Shown: positions 4,952-12,462 of the stretch, piece after piece | How positions within the stretch are numbered: the stretch's first letter is position 1 | How the letters are laid out: the number at the start of each line of letters is the position of its first letter | Source: a virus | Virus record (IMG/VR): IMGVR_UViG_3300027788_000092 | Coordinates: 1-23,085 of that record | Strand: one strand, 5' to 3' | Length of the DNA stretch: 23,085 nt | Position numbers and translations under genes: made by a program | Notes under the pieces: generated by a model | The model's database searches: none | The model's input: the letters and a program-made list of their open reading frames with translations, nothing else | Told to the model about the DNA's origin: nothing

Positions 4952-6793
4952 ATGGAGAATAATGATTTGGCTAAACAAAACGAACAGTTCAGAATCCTAA
5001 CAGCTCGACAGCACGTTCGAGAAAGGATCGGCATGTATATGGGTTCAAGTTCTAAAGAGGACATCGAAAGATTTATCCTTGGCGAATGGAAGAAGACCAC
5101 GTATGTTCCTGCACTATCAAAAATGGTTGACGAAATTCTCGACAACTCAATTGATGAAGCAATCCGCACAAACTTTAAATTTGCTAACAAGATTGATGTA
5201 TCTATTAATAGCAACAAGATTACCGTAACCGACAATGGTCGAGGTATTCCTCAAGACAAGATCTTTGACGAAGCAATGCAAACTGAAATCTTAAGACCTG
5301 TAGCAGCATGGACGAAAGTTAATGCAGGTACTTCTTTTGATGATGAACGTGTGACAATCGGTACTAACGGCGTTGGCTCTGCTGCAACCAACTTCCTATC
5401 CAAAACATTCACAGGTAAAACATGGTCTAATCAAAAGTCGATACAACTTGACTGTAAAGACGGTGCTGATACCATGAATGTTAAGACAGGATCGAAAGCT
5501 GGGAATGGTACTGAGGTATCATTTGTTCCTGACTTTGAGTTGTTTGAAGTTGACTCATTAGACCAACTTGATACAATTATATTAATAGAAGATCGACTCA
5601 TCAGTTTGCAGATGGCATTTCCTGAGATTCAGTTTTCCTTTAATAAAAAGAAGATCGCGGTTAATAACTTTAAGAAGTATACTGAAATGTTTTCTGACAT
5701 ATCTATTATGGAAAAGACAACAAATCTTTCATACTTCATTGCTCCTTCGGAAGATGGGTTCAGAACTAACAGTTATATTAATGGTGTGAATACAAGACAA
5801 GGTGGTACATACGTTGACCACTTTATGAATTCCATTATTGATTCGTTGACCGTCAAAATTAAAAGACGTCATAAAGTAGAAGTATTAAAGACTACGATTA
5901 AGAGTGGTATTACTTTTGTGATGTTTGCTCGAAACTTTGTGAATCCTAAATTTGATTCTCAAACAAAAGAACGTCTAACTAATCCAACAGGAAACATCAA
6001 GGAACACCTTGAGATATGCAGGGTACGGGATGCTGAGTGGCTCGCCAACAAGATTCTTAATACTCCTGATATAATTGACCCAATCATTGAAGCTCAACTT
6101 GCGAAGAAGTTAGCGGCCGATAGAAGAGCTGCTACTCTCGCACAGAAAAAGTTACGTAAGGTAAAGGTTGCTAAACATATATCTGCTAACAAAGATGATG
6201 CAACATTGAAAATTGTGGAAGGTGATTCTGCAATGGGATTCTTATTAAAGGTACGTGATCCTGATACGGTTGGTGCGTTTCCACTTCGAGGTGTCATCAT
6301 GAATACCTGGGATATGAAACCTGCTGAAGTATTAAAGAACAAGGAACTATCAGAATTAGTAGCGGTTCTAGGACTCGATATAAACGATCCAGACTCTGTA
6401 GATAATATGACATACAAATATATTGCTACATTAACTGATGCTGACCATGATGGTATAGGACATATATCACCACTGCTAATTGCGTTCTTCTACAAATTTT
6501 GGCCTCGGTTGTTATTAGAGAATCGTGTTCAGATTACAAGAACTCCTATTATGATCTCTACAAAGGATAAGACTGTTAAATGGTTCTATACCTATGAAGA
6601 TGCACAAGAGTTCAAAAAGAACGAAGGATGGAAGCATCGATATATTAAAGGTCTAGGTTCTTTAACTGAAGATGAATATCATGTCATTATTAATAAACCA
6701 ATGTATGACACGGTAACGATTGATGATGCTTCGGTATTTCAGATGATGTTCGGTAAAGAATCTAGTTTACGTAAAGAATACATGTTTGCATAA
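4952..6793 (+). CDS. 39: DNA topoisomerase II large subunit (gp39-gp60 fusion)
   Basis: This is the ATPase and DNA-binding GyrB-like subunit that, with gp52, relaxes and untangles phage DNA during replication. From ATG 4952 it has 613 residues. The GHKL ATPase motifs are EILDNSIDEA (61-70), DNGRGIP (94-100) and GTNGVG (137-142). The TOPRIM metal-binding motifs are EGDSA (423-427) and DADHDG (496-501). T4 splits these parts between gp39 (ATPase) and gp60 (TOPRIM end); here they are one chain, as in many T4 relatives. Two promoters lie directly upstream. The in-frame extension upstream of 4952 is only the promoter itself. The medium subunit follows after 64 bases. Confidence 0.96.
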   Translation: MENNDLAKQNEQFRILTARQHVRERIGMYMGSSSKEDIERFILGEWKKTTYVPALSKMVDEILDNSIDEAIRTNFKFANKIDVSINSNKITVTDNGRGIPQDKIFDEAMQTEILRPVAAWTKVNAGTSFDDERVTIGTNGVGSAATNFLSKTFTGKTWSNQKSIQLDCKDGADTMNVKTGSKAGNGTEVSFVPDFELFEVDSLDQLDTIILIEDRLISLQMAFPEIQFSFNKKKIAVNNFKKYTEMFSDISIMEKTTNLSYFIAPSEDGFRTNSYINGVNTRQGGTYVDHFMNSIIDSLTVKIKRRHKVEVLKTTIKSGITFVMFARNFVNPKFDSQTKERLTNPTGNIKEHLEICRVRDAEWLANKILNTPDIIDPIIEAQLAKKLAADRRAATLAQKKLRKVKVAKHISANKDDATLKIVEGDSAMGFLLKVRDPDTVGAFPLRGVIMNTWDMKPAEVLKNKELSELVAVLGLDINDPDSVDNMTYKYIATLTDADHDGIGHISPLLIAFFYKFWPRLLLENRVQITRTPIMISTKDKTVKWFYTYEDAQEFKKNEGWKHRYIKGLGSLTEDEYHVIINKPMYDTVTIDDASVFQMMFGKESSLRKEYMFA

Positions 6794-6798
6794 ACCAG

Positions 6799-6827
6799 TT
6801 GACATTCATAAAGAACTGTTGTATAAT
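6799..6827 (+). promoter_or_regulatory. Consensus promoter of gp52
   Basis: TTGACA 6799-6804, 17-base spacer, TATAAT 6822-6827, beginning six bases after the stop of the topoisomerase large subunit. It allows the second subunit to be expressed independently and probably also serves the small genes that follow. Confidence 0.9.
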
Positions 6828-6857
6828 AGTACTATAAATTAATAAAGGTAATAATTG

Positions 6858-8201
6858 ATGGATTTGACAATGTTCACCGAAAAGCTTAAAGGCAATAACT
6901 ATCCTATATCTAAGGTAGCTGCTAATGAGTGGAAAGCATTCGCAATGTATACGGTTGAATCACGTGCAATACCAAATATGATTGACGGGTTAAAGCCTGT
7001 TCAGAGATTCTATTTGTATTCATCGTTGATTAACAGTAAACGTGATTTTAAGAAGGTATCTGCAGTGTCAGGTATTATATCAGACTATGGTTATAATCAT
7101 GGTGAATCTTCAGCGGCTGGTGCAGGACAGTTAATGGCTGCTGAATGGAATAACAACATTTGTCTTATTGAAGGTCGTGGTAGTTTTGGAACAAGATTAG
7201 TTCAGGATGCTGGTGCTCCTCGTTATGTTTATTCGAGAGTTAACGATAACTTCAATAAGTATGTTAAAGATATTGATCTTAGTCCTATACATGAAGATCC
7301 TGAACACGAACCACCTACGTTCTATTTACCAATCCTTCCTTTAGTGTTAGCGAATGGAACCAAAGGTATTGCTACAGGATTTGCTACAAACATCTTACCG
7401 CATAATCCTAAAGATTTAAAGAAAGCATGTGTTCAGTATTTAGAGAAAGGCAAGATTACTATAAAGCCTGCGATCAAATTTCCTGAGTTCACAGGTACAG
7501 TTGAACAGAGTAAAGAAGATCCTACTAAGTATATTGCTTATGGTACATTTGTAAGGAAAGGTAAGACTGCTGTTTCTATTACTGAAGTACCATACGGATT
7601 TGACCGAGAAGGTTATGTTAAGGTATTAGACAAGCTCGAAGAAGAAGGTGATATCGTATCCTATGAAGATAAATGTAATAAGAACGGTTTCCACTTTGAA
7701 GTTAAACTTAAATTAGCTTCTGCTAAATGGAATGATACCAAGCTTATTGCTAAATTCAAATTAGGTAAGCCATTCTCTCAAAACATCACTGTTATAGATT
7801 TTGATGGAAAACTTAGAGAATACACCGACGCTCGATCACTTATCAAGGACTTTTGTGACTACCGCCTTGGGATACTGCAGCAGAGAATTTACGCAAGACT
7901 AAAAGAATATACGGAAGAGGTTCGATGGCTTAATGTCAAAATGGAGTTCATTCAAGCAAATATTGATGGACGTATCGTGTTTAAAGATAACACAAAGGTA
8001 CAGGTCGTCAATCAAATAATGCAAGAGACATCGGCGCTAGGAGGTGACACAAACCGATTACTCGCATTAAGTATCTTAAACCTTACACAAGAAGAAATCG
8101 TAAAGCTTAAGAAACAGATTGCTGATTGTAAAGAGACATTAGGCCTGTGGGAAAACACCACACCACAAGAACAGTTTAAAAATGACCTAGGAAGCGTATA
8201 A
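6858..8201 (+). CDS. 52: DNA topoisomerase II medium subunit (gp52)
   Basis: This 447-residue protein matches the T4 gp52 length (442) and is the GyrA-like DNA-cleaving subunit. It opens with the AVESRAIPNMIDGLKPVQR-type segment (residues 33-50, ESRAIPNMIDGLKPVQR), which matches the winged-helix entry of type IIA enzymes. The catalytic tyrosine is expected at Tyr123 in GAPRYVYSRV, with Arg122 beside it. The later LANGTKGIATGFATNILPHN is typical of the tower region. The start is ATG 6858, not the TTG just before it, with AAAGG nine bases upstream. The C-terminus is short and lacks a GyrA wrapping domain, so it should act as a relaxing topoisomerase. Its stop overlaps the next gene as TAATG. 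Confidence 0.96.
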   Translation: MDLTMFTEKLKGNNYPISKVAANEWKAFAMYTVESRAIPNMIDGLKPVQRFYLYSSLINSKRDFKKVSAVSGIISDYGYNHGESSAAGAGQLMAAEWNNNICLIEGRGSFGTRLVQDAGAPRYVYSRVNDNFNKYVKDIDLSPIHEDPEHEPPTFYLPILPLVLANGTKGIATGFATNILPHNPKDLKKACVQYLEKGKITIKPAIKFPEFTGTVEQSKEDPTKYIAYGTFVRKGKTAVSITEVPYGFDREGYVKVLDKLEEEGDIVSYEDKCNKNGFHFEVKLKLASAKWNDTKLIAKFKLGKPFSQNITVIDFDGKLREYTDARSLIKDFCDYRLGILQQRIYARLKEYTEEVRWLNVKMEFIQANIDGRIVFKDNTKVQVVNQIMQETSALGGDTNRLLALSILNLTQEEIVKLKKQIADCKETLGLWENTTPQEQFKNDLGSV

Positions 8202-8290
8202 TGGATTTTTTAGTATTGCTCGGCTGCTTAGCTGTAGTAATGATTATATTAAACAAATGGGATAATGAGGATAATGAAAATGGCGAGTAA
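8201..8290 (+). CDS. Small membrane peptide, 29 aa
   Basis: ATG 8201 overlaps the gp52 stop as TAATG. The first 17 residues are hydrophobic (MDFLVLLGCLAVVMIIL) and the rest is acidic (NKWDNEDNENGE), so it is probably a single-pass membrane peptide with its acidic tail in the cytoplasm or periplasm. The next gene starts inside it. Similar tiny membrane peptides are frequent in T4-like genomes. Function unknown. Confidence 0.6.
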   Translation: MDFLVLLGCLAVVMIILNKWDNEDNENGE

Positions 8291-8642
8291 TAGTAATACA
8301 ACTCAATTAGAAATTGATACATCAGCACACATAGACGAGAGAGGCGTTGAAGTTTCTGTTTATATTGGTGCAAACTCATGTGAACCTTCTATTGAAACAA
8401 TCTTTGATTTTGAAAAATTGATTGAGAACCATTTTGAAGGTTATACAATAGGTGATATGATTCGACCTATAGATATTCCTGATGCAGAACTTTTAGTTAT
8501 TAAACTCGAGCAGATGGCAAAGTATGCACGAAACATGCTTGAAGATTATTGGGATATGATTCCAGTTGAAGACCGTGTTGAAGGTGAAGAACTTATTGAG
8601 ACGATCGCGGATCCTAAGCCTAACTCAAAATACTTTGCGTAG
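8280..8642 (+). CDS. Hypothetical acidic protein, 120 aa
   Basis: Three in-frame ATGs lie at 8265, 8274 and 8280. I choose 8280, because GAGG at 8267-8270 sits nine bases upstream; this gives MASNSNTTQLEID. The protein is acidic, with beta-like stretches (GVEVSVYIGANS) and a C-terminal helical region (LLVIKLEQMAKYARNMLEDYW) followed by an acidic tail. No domain is recognised. It overlaps the end of the membrane peptide gene and lies within the gp52 transcription unit. Confidence 0.75.
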   Translation: MASNSNTTQLEIDTSAHIDERGVEVSVYIGANSCEPSIETIFDFEKLIENHFEGYTIGDMIRPIDIPDAELLVIKLEQMAKYARNMLEDYWDMIPVEDRVEGEELIETIADPKPNSKYFA

Positions 8643-8650
8643 GTATTATA

Positions 8651-8857
8651 ATGAATACCGAAGATGAATTAAAGGCAATGAGCAATATTAATCGGCTTGA
8701 GGTTATAGACCAAACAGGTCGTGCTTATGTTCATTACTTTTACTATAATGAAAGTGTACGGTATAGTCTACAAGACAATAACAAAACGCTTAAAATATTT
8801 ATAGATAAAGTCGGAAGAGATGCACATGACGACTTATTGGAAGACTATACAGAATGA
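8651..8857 (+). CDS. Hypothetical protein, 68 aa
   Basis: It starts eight bases after the previous stop with a TAGGT ribosome binding region. It begins MNTEDELKAMSNINRLEV and has aromatic-rich strands (GRAYVHYFYYNESVRY) followed by a charged helix. The size and strand pattern suggest a small alpha/beta protein. I do not recognise the family. It belongs to the run of small genes between gp52 and the first methyltransferase. Confidence 0.7.
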   Translation: MNTEDELKAMSNINRLEVIDQTGRAYVHYFYYNESVRYSLQDNNKTLKIFIDKVGRDAHDDLLEDYTE

Positions 8858-8876
8858 CTTATGAGAGGATAAAATT

Positions 8877-9032
8877 GTGGAAGTAGTAATGCAGTTAACA
8901 AAATCAACAAAGAATACGCATGTGTACAGTAACGATACTGAAGATGCAGCTATTCCAACATTGTATATTAAAAAACATGCAATGGAGAAAAACCCACCAC
9001 TAAGAATTGTAGTGACGGTAATATCAGAGTGA
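8877..9032 (+). CDS. Small conserved phage protein with GTG start, 51 aa
   Basis: GTG 8877 opens a frame reading VEVVMQLTKSTKNTHVYSND, with AGAGGA seven bases upstream. An internal ATG at codon 5 is the alternative start. The pattern L.KSTKNT..Y....D..IPTLYI.K.A...NPP..I.V.V is one I recall from small proteins in many phages and some bacteria: a compact beta-rich protein of unknown role. Its TGA stop overlaps the next start as GTGA, which supports both frames. Confidence 0.75.
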   Translation: MEVVMQLTKSTKNTHVYSNDTEDAAIPTLYIKKHAMEKNPPLRIVVTVISE

Positions 9033-9187
9033 AAAACATGTGGCGTCTTTGGGCAAAAGCAATAGGCGAGAAAGAAGGAACAACTGATAGAGAAGCCGAC
9101 AAGATAGCAATGATTAGAACTGTTATCGTGTCGGTAAACTTTATTACTTGTTTTGTTATTATAGCAGGAAACATACATAACTGGTAG
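9029..9187 (+). CDS. Small conserved membrane protein, 52 aa
   Basis: The likely start is GTG 9029, coupled to the previous stop as GTGA; ATG 9038 (MWRLWAKAIGEKEG) is a good alternative that removes three residues. The MWRLWAKA-GEK...D..A..R opening followed by one hydrophobic helix (TVIVSVNFITCFVIIAGNI) and a terminal HNW matches a small membrane protein seen repeatedly in T4-like phages. One membrane pass with the charged N-terminus in the cytoplasm is expected. Function unknown. Confidence 0.75.
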   Translation: MKNMWRLWAKAIGEKEGTTDREADKIAMIRTVIVSVNFITCFVIIAGNIHNW

Positions 9188-9190
9188 ATC

Positions 9191-9895
9191 ATGGACAAGA
9201 AAAATTTAAACTTAAACTTACTCACTGAAGGATTACCTTTAACTGATGTTCAGACATTATATCACGAATTCTTTTATAGGAAAGACTATCAATGGTGGCG
9301 TGATGTTCAGCCAGGTGACGTTGTTGTTGACATCGGCGCTTGTGTTGGTTTCTTTGTTTGCCACGCTTTGGACCGTAGTGCTTCTCGTATCATTGCTGTT
9401 GAGCCTTCTCGACCACATCTTAAAACACTAATACGAAATATCTCTGATTATTTTATAGATCATGGAAAGGTTCCTGTCTTACCTATTGAAGCTGGTATTG
9501 GTTCAACTGCAAATCATTTTAAGAACGTCTTTTCAGATCATACAGGTTATAGGAGGATGTCATTCTTAGATCTTGTGGTTGATTACGATATTCCACATAT
9601 TGATTATTTAAAGATTGACTGTGAAGGTGGTGAGTACGGTATCTTTACAGAAATGAACTTCCCTTATCTACGAAATAACGTAACTCATATTGCAGTTGAA
9701 TTTCATATGAACGCCTATACAGGTTGTGTTCGTCAATGGCAAAAATTTAGAGACGGTATACTAAAGGATTTTGATACAACTCAGGTACGATTCCTCGAAC
9801 ACGAAGACAGAGCAAAAGCTTATGATGATGAGTTCCTAGCAGCAGGAGACTTTAGTCAATGGAGTTCCTTTATGTTGTTTATTACCAATTCTTAA
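9191..9895 (+). CDS. FkbM-family SAM-dependent methyltransferase 1
   Basis: The 234-residue protein carries the SAM-binding motif VVVDIGACVGFFV (residues 44-56, glycine loop DIGACVG), an acidic residue after strand 2 (IIAVEPSRPHL), and the FkbM signature HIDYLKIDCEGGEYGIF. FkbM-type enzymes usually O-methylate sugars or other small metabolites; phage copies often accompany glycosylation genes, but the substrate here is unknown. It starts four bases after the previous gene. Its last 14 bases overlap, tail to tail, the last bases of a divergent relative on the other strand. Both have the unusual shared lead-in W-W-x2-QPxDVVxDIG, so they are probably paralogues. Confidence 0.88.
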   Translation: MDKKNLNLNLLTEGLPLTDVQTLYHEFFYRKDYQWWRDVQPGDVVVDIGACVGFFVCHALDRSASRIIAVEPSRPHLKTLIRNISDYFIDHGKVPVLPIEAGIGSTANHFKNVFSDHTGYRRMSFLDLVVDYDIPHIDYLKIDCEGGEYGIFTEMNFPYLRNNVTHIAVEFHMNAYTGCVRQWQKFRDGILKDFDTTQVRFLEHEDRAKAYDDEFLAAGDFSQWSSFMLFITNS

Positions 9896-10577
9896 TATAC
9901 ATCATAAACGTATGTGGAACTTTATCCTTCCAATCATCATCCCATAACCACTCAAGCATCCGCTCGTCTTTGAATAATAGTTTTTCTTTGACTTCTGATA
10001 AGAATGAATCTCTCCACCTTTCAAATACTTTATGAGAATTGTATCGCTGACCTAATGTAATTCTTACTGCCGCAAATTTTACGTGACTTGTAAATAGCCA
10101 TAACATTTCTTTAGACAGTATATTATATTCTGCACCCCATGTATCAACTCTCAAGTAATCTATAATAGGAATCTCAAATCCTGTAATAAGTTCTTGTAAA
10201 TTTAAAACTTGTGGTTCAGGTTCTGCCTTATATGTTGGATTCTGATACATACTTGAAGAATCAATATCCTTTCCCATAGTAGCGCATATAGGATATACAC
10301 GACTATAAGGTGGAATATCAATTAAGTGGTCTGAAACATTGTGAATGGCTGCACGTAGGATTCTACGATTTGGTTCAACCATATAAACTTTACCTGCACC
10401 AGCGTCGAGTGCTTTCTTGGCAAACATTCCATTTCCTGTGCCAATATCTAATACTACGTCGGACGGTTGTATTTCATACCACCAATCGTAATCATATTGC
10501 TTGTATATTTGGTACCACATCGAACTTATTTTTTCGGGCGACATACCAGCGTAATCAAAATCTTGATTCATTTCCAT
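9882..10577 (-). CDS. FkbM-like methyltransferase 2, divergent
   Basis: From ATG 10577 (GGAA eight bases upstream) the protein has 231 residues. An upstream TTG at 10589 is less likely. The SAM loop is VVLDIGTGNGMFAKKAL (DIGTGNG at 44-50), followed by VYMVEPNRRIL. In the place of the FkbM signature K-I-D-x-E-G-x-E it reads YLRVDTWGAEYNIL, so the usual Lys is Arg and the usual Glu is Trp. The shared lead-in DYDWWYEIQPSDVVLDIG points to common ancestry with methyltransferase 1. It is the only minus-strand gene in the right four-fifths of the window and appears to start from a late promoter at 10629-10622. Activity may be altered or lost. Confidence 0.82.
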   Translation of the reverse strand: MEMNQDFDYAGMSPEKISSMWYQIYKQYDYDWWYEIQPSDVVLDIGTGNGMFAKKALDAGAGKVYMVEPNRRILRAAIHNVSDHLIDIPPYSRVYPICATMGKDIDSSSMYQNPTYKAEPEPQVLNLQELITGFEIPIIDYLRVDTWGAEYNILSKEMLWLFTSHVKFAAVRITLGQRYNSHKVFERWRDSFLSEVKEKLLFKDERMLEWLWDDDWKDKVPHTFMMYIKNW

Positions 10578-10597
10578 AACTAATTCCAAAGAGATAA

Positions 10598-10629
10598 ATA
10601 AATACTATAAACCATTATAGTTATTTATA
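10598..10629. promoter_or_regulatory. Overlapping face-to-face late promoters on an inverted repeat
   Basis: TATAAATA on the minus strand (10629-10622) reads toward methyltransferase 2. ATAAATA on the plus strand (10598-10604, within GATAAATAAATA) reads toward the tail-tube gene. The two boxes are the outer arms of one imperfect inverted repeat: 10598-10610 pairs with 10615-10628 around an ACCA loop with one bulged T at 10621. The minus-strand box is an exact match to the T4 late consensus; the plus-strand box lacks the first T. Confidence 0.55.
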
Positions 10630-10638
10630 GGATTTAAG

Positions 10639-11133
10639 ATGGCAGAAATAATTAACAACTACTTATCACCTTCGAACTTTACGATTAGTATTCAGCGCAT
10701 ACCTAATATTGAGTTCTTTGTTCAGAGCCTGACACTCCCAAGTTTACAGGCAACGCCTACAGAGCGTGAAACGCCACTGACTACTATGTTTGAAATAAAT
10801 GATAAGTTACAGTACAGCGATTTAGAATTATCATTTATCCTTGATGAGAATATGAATAACTATAAAGAAATACTTGAATGGTTAGAAGGTATTAGTGGAT
10901 CAAGAACTCCTGACGCCACTAAAGCATTGAGCCTTTCAAAATACGGATTTAAATCTGATATTATCGCAACGATTACAAACTCTCATAAGAATCCAAATGT
11001 TAAGTTTACATTCAGGGACTGTTTCCCAACATCTTTAGGATCGGTTGAACTTAATGTGAATACTCAAGACGTTGCCTATGCTACTTGCAGTGTCACAATG
11101 CGATACGATATTTTTACAATGGAACAACTATAA
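10639..11133 (+). CDS. 19: Tail tube protein (gp19-like)
   Basis: At 164 residues it matches T4 gp19 (163). It begins SPSNFTISIQRIPNIEFFVQ, then LTLPSLQATPTERETPLTTM, LQYSDLELSFILDENMNNY, EILEWLEGI, and ends with a beta-rich half (VKFTFRDCFPTSLGSVELNV and SVTMRYDIFTM). This F.V..L.LP....E...T...D..L.F..DE...NW/Y-E---W order is typical of T4-type tail tube proteins, which stack as rings inside the contractile sheath. A good AGGA ribosome binding site lies six bases before ATG. It is a lone structural gene among replication genes, with a possible late promoter just upstream. A baseplate or initiator paralogue of the tube is the alternative. Confidence 0.68.
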   Translation: MAEIINNYLSPSNFTISIQRIPNIEFFVQSLTLPSLQATPTERETPLTTMFEINDKLQYSDLELSFILDENMNNYKEILEWLEGISGSRTPDATKALSLSKYGFKSDIIATITNSHKNPNVKFTFRDCFPTSLGSVELNVNTQDVAYATCSVTMRYDIFTMEQL

Positions 11134-11148
11134 AGGAAAGACTATATT

Positions 11149-11754
11149 ATGAATTATGATTTTATTGAAGTAGGAACTTCGGACTTTGAAACCCACATAC
11201 AAAACGCAACCGATGATCATGTTGGTTTATCTATTGAACCAATACAATATTATTTAGATCGCCTTCCAAATAAAAAGAACGTTAAGAAATTAAGTTGTGC
11301 AGTTTCTTTTGATGGGATAGCAGGTCGAGATAAAGTATATTATGTCCCTCATGAAACAATCGTAAGACACGGCCTTCCACATTGGATCCGCGGTTGTAAT
11401 TCAATTGGTGATTATCACTATCAACACAAAATACGAAATCTTCAAGAGTTTGTTGAAACAATAGACATTGATATGATTCCGCTTGGTGATATCCTTGAGC
11501 AGCATAATGTTGAACAACTCAAAACATTAAAGTTAGATACCGAAGGTGGTGATTCTTATATCCTACAATCGTTCGTTCCTGTTCTCGAAAATAGACAACG
11601 TGATTGGTGGCCTCAGACTATTGAGTTTGAAACTAATATCCTAACACCAGAAGAAGTCGTAAATGAAACTATTGATATGTATGTTAACCTAGGCTATCGA
11701 GTATATCATCGTGGAGTCGGAGAACAAAATACCATATTGGCTATTGACATTTAG
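11149..11754 (+). CDS. FkbM-like methyltransferase 3
   Basis: This 201-residue protein begins MNYDFIEVGTSDFETHI, then GLSIEPIQYYLDRLP and KLSCAVS, and carries LKTLKLDTEGGDSYILQSF. These match the FkbM order: a first SAM strand (here FIEVGTSDF, without the GxGxG loop), an acidic strand-2 end (IEP), and the K-x-D-x-EG signature. It is too divergent from the other two copies to be a recent duplicate. It starts 15 bases after the tail-tube gene with an AAAGGAAAG ribosome binding site. The next promoter's -35 box lies inside its last codons. Substrate unknown. Confidence 0.75.
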   Translation: MNYDFIEVGTSDFETHIQNATDDHVGLSIEPIQYYLDRLPNKKNVKKLSCAVSFDGIAGRDKVYYVPHETIVRHGLPHWIRGCNSIGDYHYQHKIRNLQEFVETIDIDMIPLGDILEQHNVEQLKTLKLDTEGGDSYILQSFVPVLENRQRDWWPQTIEFETNILTPEEVVNETIDMYVNLGYRVYHRGVGEQNTILAIDI

Positions 11755-11772
11755 TCTGTTATTTGTTATAAT
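11744..11772 (+). promoter_or_regulatory. Consensus promoter of the uvsY-uvsW operon
   Basis: TTGACA 11744-11749, 17-base spacer, TATAAT 11767-11772. The -35 box is embedded in the last codons of methyltransferase 3 (ATT GAC ATT TAG). It should drive the five genes from uvsY to uvsW. Confidence 0.9.
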
Positions 11773-11806
11773 AACAATTAATTTCATAAAACTTTTGAGA
11801 TAGACT

Positions 11807-12244
11807 ATGGACACAAATGATATATCAACCATCTGGGCTGCTGATTCTCCACTTGACGAGACGAACCTCGTAGGTGAATCAAAAAGAATACCTTTACTTC
11901 ACAGCAAGTACTATAACATGTACTATCGAGAAGTATTGCGAGTAAAAAAGCTAAAAGCAGAATATAAAGAATTGGAAATGGACAAGCGTAATTACTACGA
12001 TGGTTCTATGGCCGAAGAAGATTTGCGAGAGAAAGGATGGAAGCCATTTCGTTTAAAAGTAATTCGTAATGATTTGGACAAATACATTCAGGCAGACAAA
12101 GAGGTTATCAAACTTAGTCTTACAATTGATTTTCATACTGCAAATGCAAACTACCTCGAAGATATAATTAAAACAATACACAGTAGGAACTTTATTGTTA
12201 AGAACATGATTGACATACTTAAGTTTCAGTCTGGAGAATATTAA
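11807..12244 (+). CDS. uvsY: UvsY recombination mediator
   Basis: The 145-residue protein is close to T4 UvsY in size (137) and pattern: LHSKYYNMYYREVLRVKKL near residues 30-50, DKRNYYDGSMAEEDL, then a basic helix, IQADKEVIKLSLTIDFH, and the C-terminal IKTIHSRNFIVKNMIDILKF. T4 UvsY loads the UvsX recombinase onto gp32-coated single-stranded DNA. The N-terminal IWAADSPLDETNL is longer than in T4. It overlaps the next gene as TAATG. Its place upstream of uvsW, with two small genes following uvsY, recalls the T4 order uvsW-uvsY-uvsY.-1-uvsY.-2. Confidence 0.92.
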   Translation: MDTNDISTIWAADSPLDETNLVGESKRIPLLHSKYYNMYYREVLRVKKLKAEYKELEMDKRNYYDGSMAEEDLREKGWKPFRLKVIRNDLDKYIQADKEVIKLSLTIDFHTANANYLEDIIKTIHSRNFIVKNMIDILKFQSGEY

Positions 12245-12462
12245 TGGATTGGTTAACAAAATTTTGGCGGAAGCCTGAAGTTCAGCAACAGGAAACGCTT
12301 GTGATAGATATGATGAAAGATGATGTTGACCCTGAAGAACTAACAATTGAAAACGCATATAAGACAAGATGGATTTGGTATCACACGATATTAGCCGTCG
12401 GAATATTTTTCACTAATGTATTGCTAATAGCGATACTATTACTATTGGCAATTAAATTATGA
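12244..12462 (+). CDS. Small single-pass membrane protein, 72 aa
   Basis: The start overlaps the uvsY stop as TAATG. The first 45 residues are soluble and acidic (QQETLVIDMMKDDVDPEELT); the rest is one long hydrophobic stretch (YHTILAVGIFFTNVLLIAIL then LLLAIKL), probably one or two helices at the C-terminus. It would be anchored in the inner membrane with its N-terminus in the cytoplasm. Its stop overlaps the next start as ATGA. Membrane proteins in a recombination operon are unexpected; function unknown. Confidence 0.75.
   Translation: MDWLTKFWRKPEVQQQETLVIDMMKDDVDPEELTIENAYKTRWIWYHTILAVGIFFTNVLLIAILLLLAIKL

Noticed and set aside
8225-8250. MotA-box-like TGCTTA followed by TATATT
   Set aside because: It lies inside the small membrane-peptide gene, the spacing of 14 and the -10 match are poor, and no other MotA-like site supports it.
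8796-8803. TATAAATA late-promoter octamer on the minus strand
   Set aside because: It is within a plus-strand coding region (codons for IFID) with no minus-strand gene downstream, so it is probably chance.
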